DNA of 64,000 bases, from NCBI RefSeq assembly GCF_038002225.1, contig NZ_JBBOCA010000001.1, positions 6,138,001-6,202,000 on the forward strand. The letters are read 5' to 3'. Both the position numbers and the translations under genes were made by a program. The DNA comes from Paenibacillus sp. FSL R7-0204 (GTDB taxonomy: Bacteria > Bacillota > Bacilli > Paenibacillales > Paenibacillaceae). The notes below the pieces were generated by a model, which searched no databases, was not told where the DNA came from, and saw only the letters and a list, made by a program, of their open reading frames with translations. This document shows, one piece after another, positions 17,601-26,357 of the stretch (position 1 is its first letter; each line of letters starts with the position of its first letter).

Positions 17601-19438
17601 AACTTATCCTCCAAAACGGTGCCAGTCACACCGGCCACTTCAAGTGTAAGCTTGCGGCATATGCCTGTAATCCGATTGAACTCCTCCTCCGTCAATTCTT
17701 TCGCTTCCGTCCTGTGCTTATGACTGGAGATAAGATGATGCACACCGCAATATACCCCATCACTTCCGTTGCCGTTCATCCCCCGATTCAGCAACAAATT
17801 TAACTGGGCGCGAAGATCATCTATAGTTGTGAACAGTATAGCTGCCCGATAAGTGTAGTGGCCTCGTCCGGTATTGGCGGTGTAGCATAAATTATCCAGG
17901 TGGATATCGCTGGCCTTAGCCGTAAATCTGCAATACTCTTCCACCAAATGATGCAAACTCTCTCTTGTTTTCGCTGATAAGGTTAAAATTCTCAACTTAT
18001 CCTGTTCGGATTCAGACCCTTCCGTGACTGAAGCGGGGGCTTCTTCCAGAATTACGTGACTGTTTGTGCCACTCAGGCCAAAAGAACTTACACCGCATCT
18101 TCTTGGTGAGCCCTCACATTCCCATTCCCGCAAAATATCATTTACAAATACCGGAGAATCACTAAAATCTATTTTGGAATTGGGCCTTGTAAAATGCAAG
18201 CTGGGTGGCAGCTTCTTATACTTCAATGCCAATACCGCTTTAATCAGCCCGGCAATTCCCGCCGCATGATCCAAATGCCCGATACTGGATTTCACCGAAC
18301 TTACCGCACAAAATTGTTTTTTACCGGTGTATTCCCTGAAGGCCATATCTATACCGTCTATCTCCAGCGGGTCGCCGAGCCGGGTTCCCGTGCCATGGGC
18401 TTCGATATAGGTAATGGTCTCCGGATCTATTTTCGCCTGCTCCCATGCATCTATCAGCAGCTCCTTTTGTGCCAGTGGATTAGGAGCTGTAATCCCAATG
18501 GAGTTCCCGTCCTGATTAATCGCCGATCCTTTAATGACTGCATATATATTATCTTTATCTTGTATGGCCTTGTTAAGCGGCTTTAGAAGAATAACCCCTA
18601 CTCCTTCTCCAAGCCCGGTTCCTTCCGAGGAAAAGTCGAATGTTCTCGCTCTGCCATCGGGAGATTCGATATTGATATCAACAGGACCGCTTTTTTTCGT
18701 TGTTAGAGGTAAAAGACTCAACTTTATTCCTCCAGCCAGAGCCATATCGCAATCATTTTTTCGAATCGCCTGGCAAGCCAGATGTACTGCAAGGAGGGCC
18801 GATGAACAAGCAGTGTCTACAAGCATACTCGGCCCCTTTAAGTCCAATAAATAGGCCAGCCTTGCTGCAATCATAGATTTAATATTTCCAACAAAAGAAA
18901 GATTCATATCCTCACTCTTGCATAGCTGAAGAAAAGCTTTGTAATCGTCGCCTGAATCAGAGCTGTTACCCAAATATATTCCTGTCCGGGTTCCAGAGAG
19001 CTTATTTCCCCCATAACCTCCATCCTCTATCGCATGATAGGCCGCTTGTAGAAATAATCGCTGGTTAGGGTCCATAACACTCGCTTCCCGGGGAGATATC
19101 TTAAAAAAGGAGTAATCAAACTTATCAATGTCGTCTATATACCCTTTTTCTGCGTAGTCTGGATGATCTGTATCTTGAATATATTTCAAGAAGTCATCCA
19201 GATCTGCTTTTCGTCCTGCTGGCAGTTCCCTGATCCCATCTTTGCCTTCTGCTATCAGATTCCAAAATTCTTCAAGGTTACTGCTCTCGGCAAACCTGCC
19301 AGAAACGCCTATAATGGCAACTTCAGTATTCTCATTATGGTTTCTCTGCTTCAGCAATTTAATCAGTTGAACGGCAGATGGTTTACTGATATTGTTTTGA
19401 GCCGTATTTTCAATAATCAGCTTAATAATCTCTTCCAC
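14630..19438 (-). CDS. AT-less PKS module KS-DH-KR-ACP
   Basis: A 1602-residue protein. An N-terminal helical docking stretch (about 1-37) precedes a ketosynthase (Cys211, His348, His388), a linker lacking an acyltransferase, a dehydratase with a canonical HxxxGxxxxP (His697, Gly701, Pro706) and HPSLMDCA, a ketoreductase (TGGTGGLG; SSVTSILGG, SDYTAANAY) and an ACP (DLGGDSILA). All catalytic residues I can check are present, so it should extend, reduce and dehydrate. It receives the chain from the KS-C-A-T hybrid encoded directly upstream. The start is a GTG with a strong GGAGG six bases ahead; both the binding site and the start lie inside the last codons of the upstream gene (17 nt overlap), a clear sign of translational coupling. 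Confidence 0.92.
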   Translation of the reverse strand: MEEIIKLIIENTAQNNISKPSAVQLIKLLKQRNHNENTEVAIIGVSGRFAESSNLEEFWNLIAEGKDGIRELPAGRKADLDDFLKYIQDTDHPDYAEKGYIDDIDKFDYSFFKISPREASVMDPNQRLFLQAAYHAIEDGGYGGNKLSGTRTGIYLGNSSDSGDDYKAFLQLCKSEDMNLSFVGNIKSMIAARLAYLLDLKGPSMLVDTACSSALLAVHLACQAIRKNDCDMALAGGIKLSLLPLTTKKSGPVDINIESPDGRARTFDFSSEGTGLGEGVGVILLKPLNKAIQDKDNIYAVIKGSAINQDGNSIGITAPNPLAQKELLIDAWEQAKIDPETITYIEAHGTGTRLGDPLEIDGIDMAFREYTGKKQFCAVSSVKSSIGHLDHAAGIAGLIKAVLALKYKKLPPSLHFTRPNSKIDFSDSPVFVNDILREWECEGSPRRCGVSSFGLSGTNSHVILEEAPASVTEGSESEQDKLRILTLSAKTRESLHHLVEEYCRFTAKASDIHLDNLCYTANTGRGHYTYRAAILFTTIDDLRAQLNLLLNRGMNGNGSDGVYCGVHHLISSHKHRTEAKELTEEEFNRITGICRKLTLEVAGVTGTVLEDKLKELCGLYIAGADVNWSDMYEPCQYRRISLPVYPFMPSRCWINLGPVIDGRELHPLADKKLIRSVNEDVYIFELSSEKNWILSEHRVMGRCVLPGTAYLDMMINICHESYPERSFELGNVTFLTPMIVEEGEPKTVHICVTTSAIPEFVIASKSAADGDGDWTKHAVGSIIFTEHPMKQANDHMESLWNRFKDQPSLIFNQSQEEEAITTGPRWKTIVEMFQGDNEALAYLELPEIYNEDLQLFTLHPSLMDCAVNLAINSIGEGLYLPFGYKRIKVFKNIPGSFYSYVHQVGNYTGTEARTYNITLFDAQFDPIAEIEGYTIKKVNSHLQQLEKKETGLQYYEMVWSPLENENVNRQHEPAKGITILFKGSEGASGRISDGFKKRGMDYIEVQTGDSYVECNNHFTIRSTQEDYTRLLEACQHRGSIERIIHLLSLDDSIWDDDQRSMNEALKKGVISLFYLTKALIAHKIKNISMYVVSDYAYRVTGKEQKYNPHNAALFGLCQVIGQEYDNIYCKGIDIEEGTDIGDIWLELNRTDNKRVSYRASQRYVPLMEIKDLIAVDESRIPISNQGVYIITGGTGGLGMEMIKFLASKDNVNICILSRTPLPEREKWDLLIGSGDHDKLSKKLESLKAIEESGTQIDAYTVDVSDFDSLRKVYEQIILKHGKVNGVIHCAGIAGDGFIFRKNEDTFKEVMAAKIQGTYNLDRVTSKENMDFFVMFSSVTSILGGAGQSDYTAANAYMDTYSWYRNGKGQHTVSINWPAWSETGIAFDYGLSDDRTIFRSISNHMGIQAFEHILQSRAEQVLPGVLNETFLTQADWGRSFLNVSDTIKSRLNQFKRVNRASDKLPSQPQGMKPKLRLTGRAEDDFNHTEQILGEIWMQMLGLNELNIYDNFYDLGGDSILATGLLKEIVKAFGEVVDIADIFTFPTIINLAEFIDRKQLSHSTSSREEEWEIGADIDDILDRLVKGEIDVNQASKRMEREGHH

Positions 19439-22400
19439 GTTTTACCTCCATATTCAATATTCCTTGAACAATATCATCCGTAGATATATCCTCTGCTGCA
19501 CCCATTTCAAGCCACTTCATGATTTCATCATCCATATTCACATCGGCGATATCCGCTTTTTCTTCCTGCTGCCCTGCAATTCTCTCTAAATGTTTAGCCA
19601 ACTTGAATACAGATGGGTATTTAAAGAGATCAACAATCTTAATATGGTCTGGATACCGCTCATGAAGGAACGATTGCATAGTTGTCAAAATCAGTGAATT
19701 GCCGCCCAAATCAAAAAAGTTATCATGTATACCAATCTCCTTCATGTCAAGCAGTTCACTCCAGAGATGAACCAGATACTTCTCTGTACTACTGGTTGGA
19801 CTTGTATACTCACTGCTCATTGCTGGCCTTTGGCTTAGGTCCAGTTCAAGCAGACGTTTTTTCTCAATTTTCCCATTAGGCAGCAGGGGCATACTTTCAA
19901 TGGCAATAAAGCGTGCAGGTATCATGTAATCGGGCAGACTCTCTTCCAAATATGCTTTGATTTCATTTACAGTCAATTGCACCCTGGCCACATAAAAGCA
20001 TAATAATTCAGTGCTGTTATTGCGTTCATCTGCGATTGCCGACACTGCATCGACCGCATGATGCTTCATTAGAGCATTTTCTATTTCCCCCGTTTCCACC
20101 CGGTATCCGCGAATTTTGACCATACCATCCTTTCGTCCCAGATATTCTATATTTCCATCCGGCAGGTATTTGCCAACATCGCATGATTTATACATTAGGC
20201 TATCCGCTTTCCCGGTCAGAAAGGTTTGCCGGTTCTGCTCCTCAGCCTTATAGTACCCGTTAGTAATATTAGCCCCGCACAGATAGATTTCCCCCGGAAT
20301 CCCTGCAGCACACAGGTTCATATCCTGATCCAATATAAGGATTTGGTTATTGTCGACCGGCCTGCCGATCGGAATTTTATTCATTGTATCCAGCTTATCC
20401 CGTGGAATCGTATAACTTGATATCCATATGGTGGCTTCGGTAGGTCCGTACATATTCAATATTTCCGCTTCTTTAAAGCGGACTGCTATCTCCTTAGCCA
20501 TTTCTGTACTCCACACTTCACCACCCAGCATTACTTTGCGTACCTTCTCCAGCTTTGCGTTTACGGGCTGGCCACTTTTAAATGCAGCCAGCATTTGATT
20601 CATTAACGAAGGGACAGAGTGCCATATCGTAATACCTTTATCTTCAAGATAATCTATGAAAGCGCGACTATCCCTCAGCAGCTTTGGAGACATTAAATGA
20701 AGCTCTGCTCCACTAAGCAAAGCACCAAATATTTCAAATACAGAAATATCAAAACTGATGGAACTGACCAGCATCATTTTATCTGTCCGGGTTATCCGGT
20801 TATGACCGATAGCCCATGTAATAAAGTTATCCACATTGGAATGTGTAACCATCACACCTTTGGGCTGTCCGGTAGAACCGGAAGTATACATAATATACAT
20901 AAGATCAGCATAGTGATTACTTTGCGGATGATTATCAGAGCTGTGGTCCGCGAGGTCAGCCCTGCTGTACATCCTATCCGTTGGTGAACCTGGTTCGCTG
21001 CCTGTTACATTAAGGATGGCAAGTTTGTCATTCATACTGAGCGTAAGCGCCTCTTCCAGATGTTCATCTTCCGTTATAATGAACTTTGAACCGCTGTGTT
21101 TAGTCATAAAAGCTAGTCTTTGTAAGGGATACGCCGGGTCCAACGGAACATATGCACCGCCAGCCTTAAGAATACCCAATATGCTTGCAATTGCGTGTAT
21201 GCTTTTATTCATCAGGACTAGAACAGGCTCGTTTGGACCAACATGCTCTGAGCGCAGCAGCCCTGCAATCCGATTAGCATAATGATTGAGCTCTTGATAG
21301 GTTAGGCTGCCTTCCTCGCTTACCAGAGCAATCTGATCTGCATGGAACTGAACCTGTTGTTCGAATCCTGAATTTAAGGTTAAACCAGGCTTATGCTTAC
21401 CCGTATGCCCTGCCGAATGACTCAGCAGCATCTCTTTTTCCTTCGCCCCAAGCATATCAATATCTGCAATCCGAATAGAGGAAGCAGCGACGATTTGCCG
21501 GATAATATGAATATAATGCCCCGCCATCTTCTCTATGAAATCTCTGCTGAACAAGTCCGTCGCGTACTCTAAGCTCATGGAGATGACACCAGCCTCTTCC
21601 ATTGCTTCTAGCGTCAAATCATACTTTGAAAACTTATGCTCCATTTCAAATTCTGATATTTTTAAATCCGCTATGCCTATAGGCTGTTTTTTCATATTTT
21701 GCATAATAAACATCGTGTCAAATAGGGGACTGCGGCTCAGATCTCTTTTCAGAGCAAGCCGGTCTACCAGATCTTCAAATTGACATTCCTGATTGCTATA
21801 AGCTTCCATTACGTTTTCTTTTACTTCCAATAGAAAATCTATAAATCTCTTATCCCCTGACGGATAATTTCGCATTGGCAATGAATTAATAAATACACCC
21901 ATCATGTTCTCCAACTTGACATGGGGTCTTCCGGTAACAGGTGAGCCGATAATAATATCTTGCTGGTTCGTATACTTGTACAACAAAACATTGTATGCCG
22001 CCAGCATTACCATATATAAAGTCGAACCGGTCTGTAAGGATAAATTTTTCAGTCCTTCTGCTAGCTCCTGATTAATCCTGCAATTCAGCCTGCTTCCCTT
22101 GTAGGTCTGAATTTCGGGACGATTCTTATCCAGGGGCAGCAACAATTGAGGGAGATTACGGTCGCCAAATAAATCCAGCCAATATTTCCTTTGTCTGGAC
22201 AAATCTTCACTTTCAAGTCTGCGGTTATGCCATTCTGCATAATCTTTATACTGCAATTCAGGTTTGTTAACCGGTGCACCTATGTAAGCGTCAATAATTT
22301 CTTGAGCCAATATCCCCATCGTTGTTCCATCCGAAACAATATGATGGCAATCCATTACAAAGATATGCTTGCTTTCTTCTCTTTCTATCACCATTGCGCG

Positions 22401-24995
22401 AAAAAGCGGTCCTTTTTCTAAATTAAACGGCATAATAAAATCACTGATTATCTTTTCAATATCTTGATCGGTATCTGCGACATACTGCAGCCTAAAATCA
22501 AAATCCTCGTGAATTTTTTGTACCCATTTCCCTTCCTGCATTTCAAAAGTGGTTCTGAACACTTCATGATTGTCAATCACCTTGCCTATAGCCCGGTTCA
22601 ACCGCTCACTATCGAGGTTTCCCTCGATAACTAAAGACACCGGCAAATTATATGCCAAGCTTTCCTCATCGAGCTTATACAGCAGCAACAGACGCTTTTG
22701 GGCGGCAGACAGTGGGTAAACATCTTTTTTCTCAGCAGGAAGGATATCGCTCTTTGCAACTGCCCTTATTTCCGGCTGTTCGCTGATCATTGAGAACTCG
22801 GCTACGGTTGGGTACCTGAGCACGTCGGATACCTCAATCTTGCGGCCTATCGGTTCTTCCAGAAAATTAGCAATTCGAGCAGCATGGATAGAGTCTCCGC
22901 CCGCGGTGTACAAATCCCTGTTAATGTCTATCTCCTGATAACCGAGAACATTTGCCCAAGCCGAAGCTACGAGCCGTTCCATATCTGAGTACAGACCGGA
23001 GTCTCTGCCCAGCAGCCGGACATTAACAGCAACATTAGCAGCAAAGCTTGTTGAGTCCGTTCCTACAGAATGTTGATTTTGTGTGAAATGAATCGGTTGC
23101 TCAAGCCTAACCCAGGAACGTTCTCTCGCAAAAGGATAAACTGGCAGTCCGGCAATCTTGTATCTGTTTTGTTTGTATAACTTCTCCCAGGCTATATCCG
23201 CACCCGCAATATAATCCTTACACAGTAACTTCAACATGTTCTCTTTCTCATATTGGCTCAAGTTAGGACTAAGATACTCCTTCAGCCCGTCTTCCGCGTA
23301 TGTAATCCGGCTATTTTTTCCCTTTTCCGCTTGCGAATCGGCACTTGTCTGATAGAACATGCCCATATCATTACACAACCACAGATCATCTAATCCGCTA
23401 AGAAGCTCAAGTTGGGCGGATAAATCATTAATACCGGTTACAATAAGAGCTAACCGGTTATTATAATGCCCTCTGCCTGTATTCACGGTATAGCAGATAT
23501 CCTCAATGGATGCACATTGATTTTCATTTATATAATTAGCAAAGGATCGAACCAGTTGCTTTAAAGAGTTTACATTTTTGGCTGACAGAGTAAATATTTC
23601 AGTCCCGGAATTCACATGAGAAGATACTCTGTTCTTATATGATTCAAGGATGATATGGCTATTGGTCCCGCTAAGTCCAAATGAACTGACACCACAGCGT
23701 ATAAGTGCATTCTCATCAAACCGCAGCACGTCTGTATTCACAAATACGGGTGATTCCTGAAATCTAATGTTCCGGTTAGGCCGCTCAAAATGAATAGATG
23801 GCGGTAATATCTTGTGATTAACAGATAGAGCAGCTTTAATCAATCCCGTGATGCCGGCGGCACTGTCCAGATGCCCGACGTTGCTCTTAACCGATCCAAT
23901 AGCGCAGAATTGTTTTCTGGCGGTATATTTACTAAATGCTTTAATAATTCCATCAACTTCAATAGGATCTCCCAATGGGGTCCCAGTACCATGGGCTTCT
24001 ATAAAAGAAAGAGTCTCCGGATGGACGCGCGCATCCTTTAAGGCCCGTAAAATCACATCTTCTTGAGCGGCGGTACTAGGAGCGGTTATCCCATTGGAAT
24101 TACCGTCCTGATTAATTGCGCTACCCTTAATTACAGCGTATATATAGTCTCCGTCTTCAATGGCTTTCACTGCCGGTTTTAAAAGAATAGCAGCGACTCC
24201 TTCACCAAGTCCTGTCCCGTCAGAGCTATTGTCAAATGTACGGGTCAGCCCGTCTTTGGATATGATCTCCAAACCCTCATTCTGTTCCGCTTTGACCGGA
24301 AGCAGGGCGATATTAACACTACCTGCCAAAGCGTATTCACATTCATCATTTCTTAAGCTTTGACAAGCAATATGTACAGCAACAAGTGAGGAGGAACACG
24401 CTGTATCCACAATCATACTGGGCCCTCTGAAATCAAGCAGATAAGAGATACGGCTTGCGATAATAGATCTTATATTACCGACTGTTGAGGCATTGTATTG
24501 GGATGGGGCACCCACTTCTATCAATCTTTTATATTCATCTCCAGAACTGGAACCAACAAAGACACCGGTTCTGCTGCCTTTGAGCTTATCCCCCCCATAT
24601 CCCGCATCCTCCAGAGACTTCCAAGCTGTCTCCAAAAATAATCTTTGCTTGGGATCCATTAACTCAGCTTCTCTGGGGGATATACGAAAAAATTCATGAT
24701 CAAATTTATCAATCTCAGGGATAAAAGCACCCTTGGAGTATTTTGGGCGGGATTCATCCATTCCTTGTTGTAAATACAACGATTGTATATCTTCATCGCG
24801 AACAGAAGGAAAATTACCTACCAGATCTTTTCCATGAACCAGAGCATCCCAAAAACACTTCCAGTTCTCAGTTTCAGCAATTTCACAAGAAATCCCTATT
24901 ATTGCAATATCTCTGTCCGATAACTCCACTTCTTGAATGACAATCTCATCATCAGATGCTTTAGATGTGGTTAGGTCAAATAATTTATTGATCAT
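19422..24995 (-). CDS. Hybrid PKS-NRPS: KS-carrier-C-A-T
   Basis: About 1857 residues. Order: ketosynthase with Cys200 (DTACSSSL), carrier about 690-760 (AGGDSIHAA), condensation domain (DCHHIVSDG), adenylation (YTSGSTGQPKG, NMYGPTEATIW), carrier about 1755-1825 (DLGGNSLIL), then a short acidic tail. The PKS part has no AT, KR or DH, so the added ketide unit should keep its beta-keto group unless modified in trans. The A-domain pocket reads D-I-F-H-M-G-M-I-W; I do not assign a substrate. The open frame extends upstream to 25133, but that would overlap the AT gene and has no ribosome binding site. The ATG at 24995 sits four bases after GGAGGG and is the likely start, 31 bp after the AT stop. 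It links the peptide made by the first NRPS to the two DH-KR modules. Confidence 0.9.
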   Translation of the reverse strand: MINKLFDLTTSKASDDEIVIQEVELSDRDIAIIGISCEIAETENWKCFWDALVHGKDLVGNFPSVRDEDIQSLYLQQGMDESRPKYSKGAFIPEIDKFDHEFFRISPREAELMDPKQRLFLETAWKSLEDAGYGGDKLKGSRTGVFVGSSSGDEYKRLIEVGAPSQYNASTVGNIRSIIASRISYLLDFRGPSMIVDTACSSSLVAVHIACQSLRNDECEYALAGSVNIALLPVKAEQNEGLEIISKDGLTRTFDNSSDGTGLGEGVAAILLKPAVKAIEDGDYIYAVIKGSAINQDGNSNGITAPSTAAQEDVILRALKDARVHPETLSFIEAHGTGTPLGDPIEVDGIIKAFSKYTARKQFCAIGSVKSNVGHLDSAAGITGLIKAALSVNHKILPPSIHFERPNRNIRFQESPVFVNTDVLRFDENALIRCGVSSFGLSGTNSHIILESYKNRVSSHVNSGTEIFTLSAKNVNSLKQLVRSFANYINENQCASIEDICYTVNTGRGHYNNRLALIVTGINDLSAQLELLSGLDDLWLCNDMGMFYQTSADSQAEKGKNSRITYAEDGLKEYLSPNLSQYEKENMLKLLCKDYIAGADIAWEKLYKQNRYKIAGLPVYPFARERSWVRLEQPIHFTQNQHSVGTDSTSFAANVAVNVRLLGRDSGLYSDMERLVASAWANVLGYQEIDINRDLYTAGGDSIHAARIANFLEEPIGRKIEVSDVLRYPTVAEFSMISEQPEIRAVAKSDILPAEKKDVYPLSAAQKRLLLLYKLDEESLAYNLPVSLVIEGNLDSERLNRAIGKVIDNHEVFRTTFEMQEGKWVQKIHEDFDFRLQYVADTDQDIEKIISDFIMPFNLEKGPLFRAMVIEREESKHIFVMDCHHIVSDGTTMGILAQEIIDAYIGAPVNKPELQYKDYAEWHNRRLESEDLSRQRKYWLDLFGDRNLPQLLLPLDKNRPEIQTYKGSRLNCRINQELAEGLKNLSLQTGSTLYMVMLAAYNVLLYKYTNQQDIIIGSPVTGRPHVKLENMMGVFINSLPMRNYPSGDKRFIDFLLEVKENVMEAYSNQECQFEDLVDRLALKRDLSRSPLFDTMFIMQNMKKQPIGIADLKISEFEMEHKFSKYDLTLEAMEEAGVISMSLEYATDLFSRDFIEKMAGHYIHIIRQIVAASSIRIADIDMLGAKEKEMLLSHSAGHTGKHKPGLTLNSGFEQQVQFHADQIALVSEEGSLTYQELNHYANRIAGLLRSEHVGPNEPVLVLMNKSIHAIASILGILKAGGAYVPLDPAYPLQRLAFMTKHSGSKFIITEDEHLEEALTLSMNDKLAILNVTGSEPGSPTDRMYSRADLADHSSDNHPQSNHYADLMYIMYTSGSTGQPKGVMVTHSNVDNFITWAIGHNRITRTDKMMLVSSISFDISVFEIFGALLSGAELHLMSPKLLRDSRAFIDYLEDKGITIWHSVPSLMNQMLAAFKSGQPVNAKLEKVRKVMLGGEVWSTEMAKEIAVRFKEAEILNMYGPTEATIWISSYTIPRDKLDTMNKIPIGRPVDNNQILILDQDMNLCAAGIPGEIYLCGANITNGYYKAEEQNRQTFLTGKADSLMYKSCDVGKYLPDGNIEYLGRKDGMVKIRGYRVETGEIENALMKHHAVDAVSAIADERNNSTELLCFYVARVQLTVNEIKAYLEESLPDYMIPARFIAIESMPLLPNGKIEKKRLLELDLSQRPAMSSEYTSPTSSTEKYLVHLWSELLDMKEIGIHDNFFDLGGNSLILTTMQSFLHERYPDHIKIVDLFKYPSVFKLAKHLERIAGQQEEKADIADVNMDDEIMKWLEMGAAEDISTDDIVQGILNMEVKRGRDY

Positions 24996-25026
24996 TATGC
25001 CCTCCATACTTCTGATTATTGATTGG

Positions 25027-26277
25027 TTATGCAAAAAGTTTGAAATTTGGAAATAACCCTTCAAGCCCAGTCTCGTTAAAAATCTGCTCAAATCTGTTCT
25101 TCTGTTCAGCCTGCACAGTACCTTTGGTGGCAAAGACTAATTTCAGCATGTCTAAAGCTTGTTCCATCTGGCTAAGTGTCGGTGCTTTATGTTCCTTCTC
25201 TAAATCCTCAACGAGTTTTTGGATTCCCCGATAAGGTTCAATAACCCCTTTACGATATTCTTCATCATTCCAATTGGTGTTTTTTGTACAGACTGCAATA
25301 GCAAGACATCTTGTCATCAATTTCAGTTTGTTGCCTTCATTGATCTTACGGGTCTGATTAAATCGCTCCATCTCCTCTTTTGAATCAAAGGCATATACGG
25401 AAGCAGTGGAGGAGATCGTCCGCACCATTTTTGCCAGTACATCTTTAGGCCCGACCTCTATAAAAGTATCTACACCCCGTTGCAACAAATATTGCATAGA
25501 TGGCTTCCATGCGACAGGACTCTCAATCTGCTTGATCAAATAATCGATAATGCTGTCTTTTCCCGGATATGGAAGAGCTGTTACATTCGATATTACCGGG
25601 ATGTTCAAATCATGGAACTGATATTGCAATAACTCTTCTCTATAAAGCTCTGCAACCTGCTTCATCAACGGACTATGGAAGGGTGCACTCACTCTAAGCG
25701 GAATCACCGTTGCACCAATCTTCGCTAACGCTTCACCAGCACGTTGTACTGCATCTTTATAACCCGAAATAACCAGCTGCTCTTGAGTATTATAATTAGA
25801 AATTACCGCATAGCTTTCCAGAGTCGATACGTTCTCACAAACTTCCTTAATTCTCTCTTCACTGACTCCTGTCACAGCTGCCATAGATCCTGTATCCAGA
25901 GGAACAGCTTCTTGCATCAACATTCCTCTTCTACGCACCATTTTCAAAGCATCTGCAAAGGCAATAGCCCCAGAACAGACCAATGCTGAGTATTCCCCTA
26001 AACTGTGACCTGCACAAAATCCAGGCTGCAGTCCCAACTCGCTGGCGTATACCCGGTTTGCAGCTACACTGGCTGTTAATATAGCCGGTTGTGTATGTTC
26101 GGTCTTCGTCAGTTCGGCTATATTTCCGTCAAAACATAATTTTGAAATGTCATATCCAAGAACATCATTCGCTTCTTCAAAGACGGCAGCAGCTACCCGG
26201 GAATGCTCACACAGCTCAGCCCCCATCCCAACATACTGAGATCCTTGTCCTGGAAAAATAAATGCAACACTCGTCAT
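25027..26277 (-). CDS. Discrete malonyl-type acyltransferase (trans-AT)
   Basis: A 416-residue FabD-like acyltransferase. FPGQGSQYVGMG starts the fold, Ser92 lies in GHSLGEYSAL, and His201 in SAPFHSPLM completes the dyad. The last 100 or so residues (TRCLAIAVCTKNTNW... to the end) are an extension of the kind found on free-standing ATs of Bacillus trans-AT PKS clusters and not on FabD. None of the four KS-containing proteins around it has an AT, so this enzyme should load extender units onto all their ACPs; malonyl-CoA is the likely substrate from the motifs. Whether it also takes the ACP-bound unit implied by the genes at the left edge is unknown. It starts behind AAGGAGC, 80 bp after the first NRPS, and is followed at once by the hybrid KS gene. 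Confidence 0.93.
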   Translation of the reverse strand: MTSVAFIFPGQGSQYVGMGAELCEHSRVAAAVFEEANDVLGYDISKLCFDGNIAELTKTEHTQPAILTASVAANRVYASELGLQPGFCAGHSLGEYSALVCSGAIAFADALKMVRRRGMLMQEAVPLDTGSMAAVTGVSEERIKEVCENVSTLESYAVISNYNTQEQLVISGYKDAVQRAGEALAKIGATVIPLRVSAPFHSPLMKQVAELYREELLQYQFHDLNIPVISNVTALPYPGKDSIIDYLIKQIESPVAWKPSMQYLLQRGVDTFIEVGPKDVLAKMVRTISSTASVYAFDSKEEMERFNQTRKINEGNKLKLMTRCLAIAVCTKNTNWNDEEYRKGVIEPYRGIQKLVEDLEKEHKAPTLSQMEQALDMLKLVFATKGTVQAEQKNRFEQIFNETGLEGLFPNFKLFA

Positions 26278-26357
26278 ATTAATGCTCCTTTTCTATAGTT
26301 GGATATAAATAAAGAAGGAAACTCTTCCACGAAGAATTCCCTTCATATGGTGACTCA

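Noticed and set aside
1127..24995. Integrated AT domains in the KS proteins
   Set aside because: No GHSxG motif or AT-sized region occurs between KS and the next domain in any of the four proteins.
24996..25133. Longer N-terminus for the KS-carrier-C-A-T protein
   Set aside because: It would overlap the AT gene and lacks a binding site, while GGAGGG sits right before the ATG at 24995.
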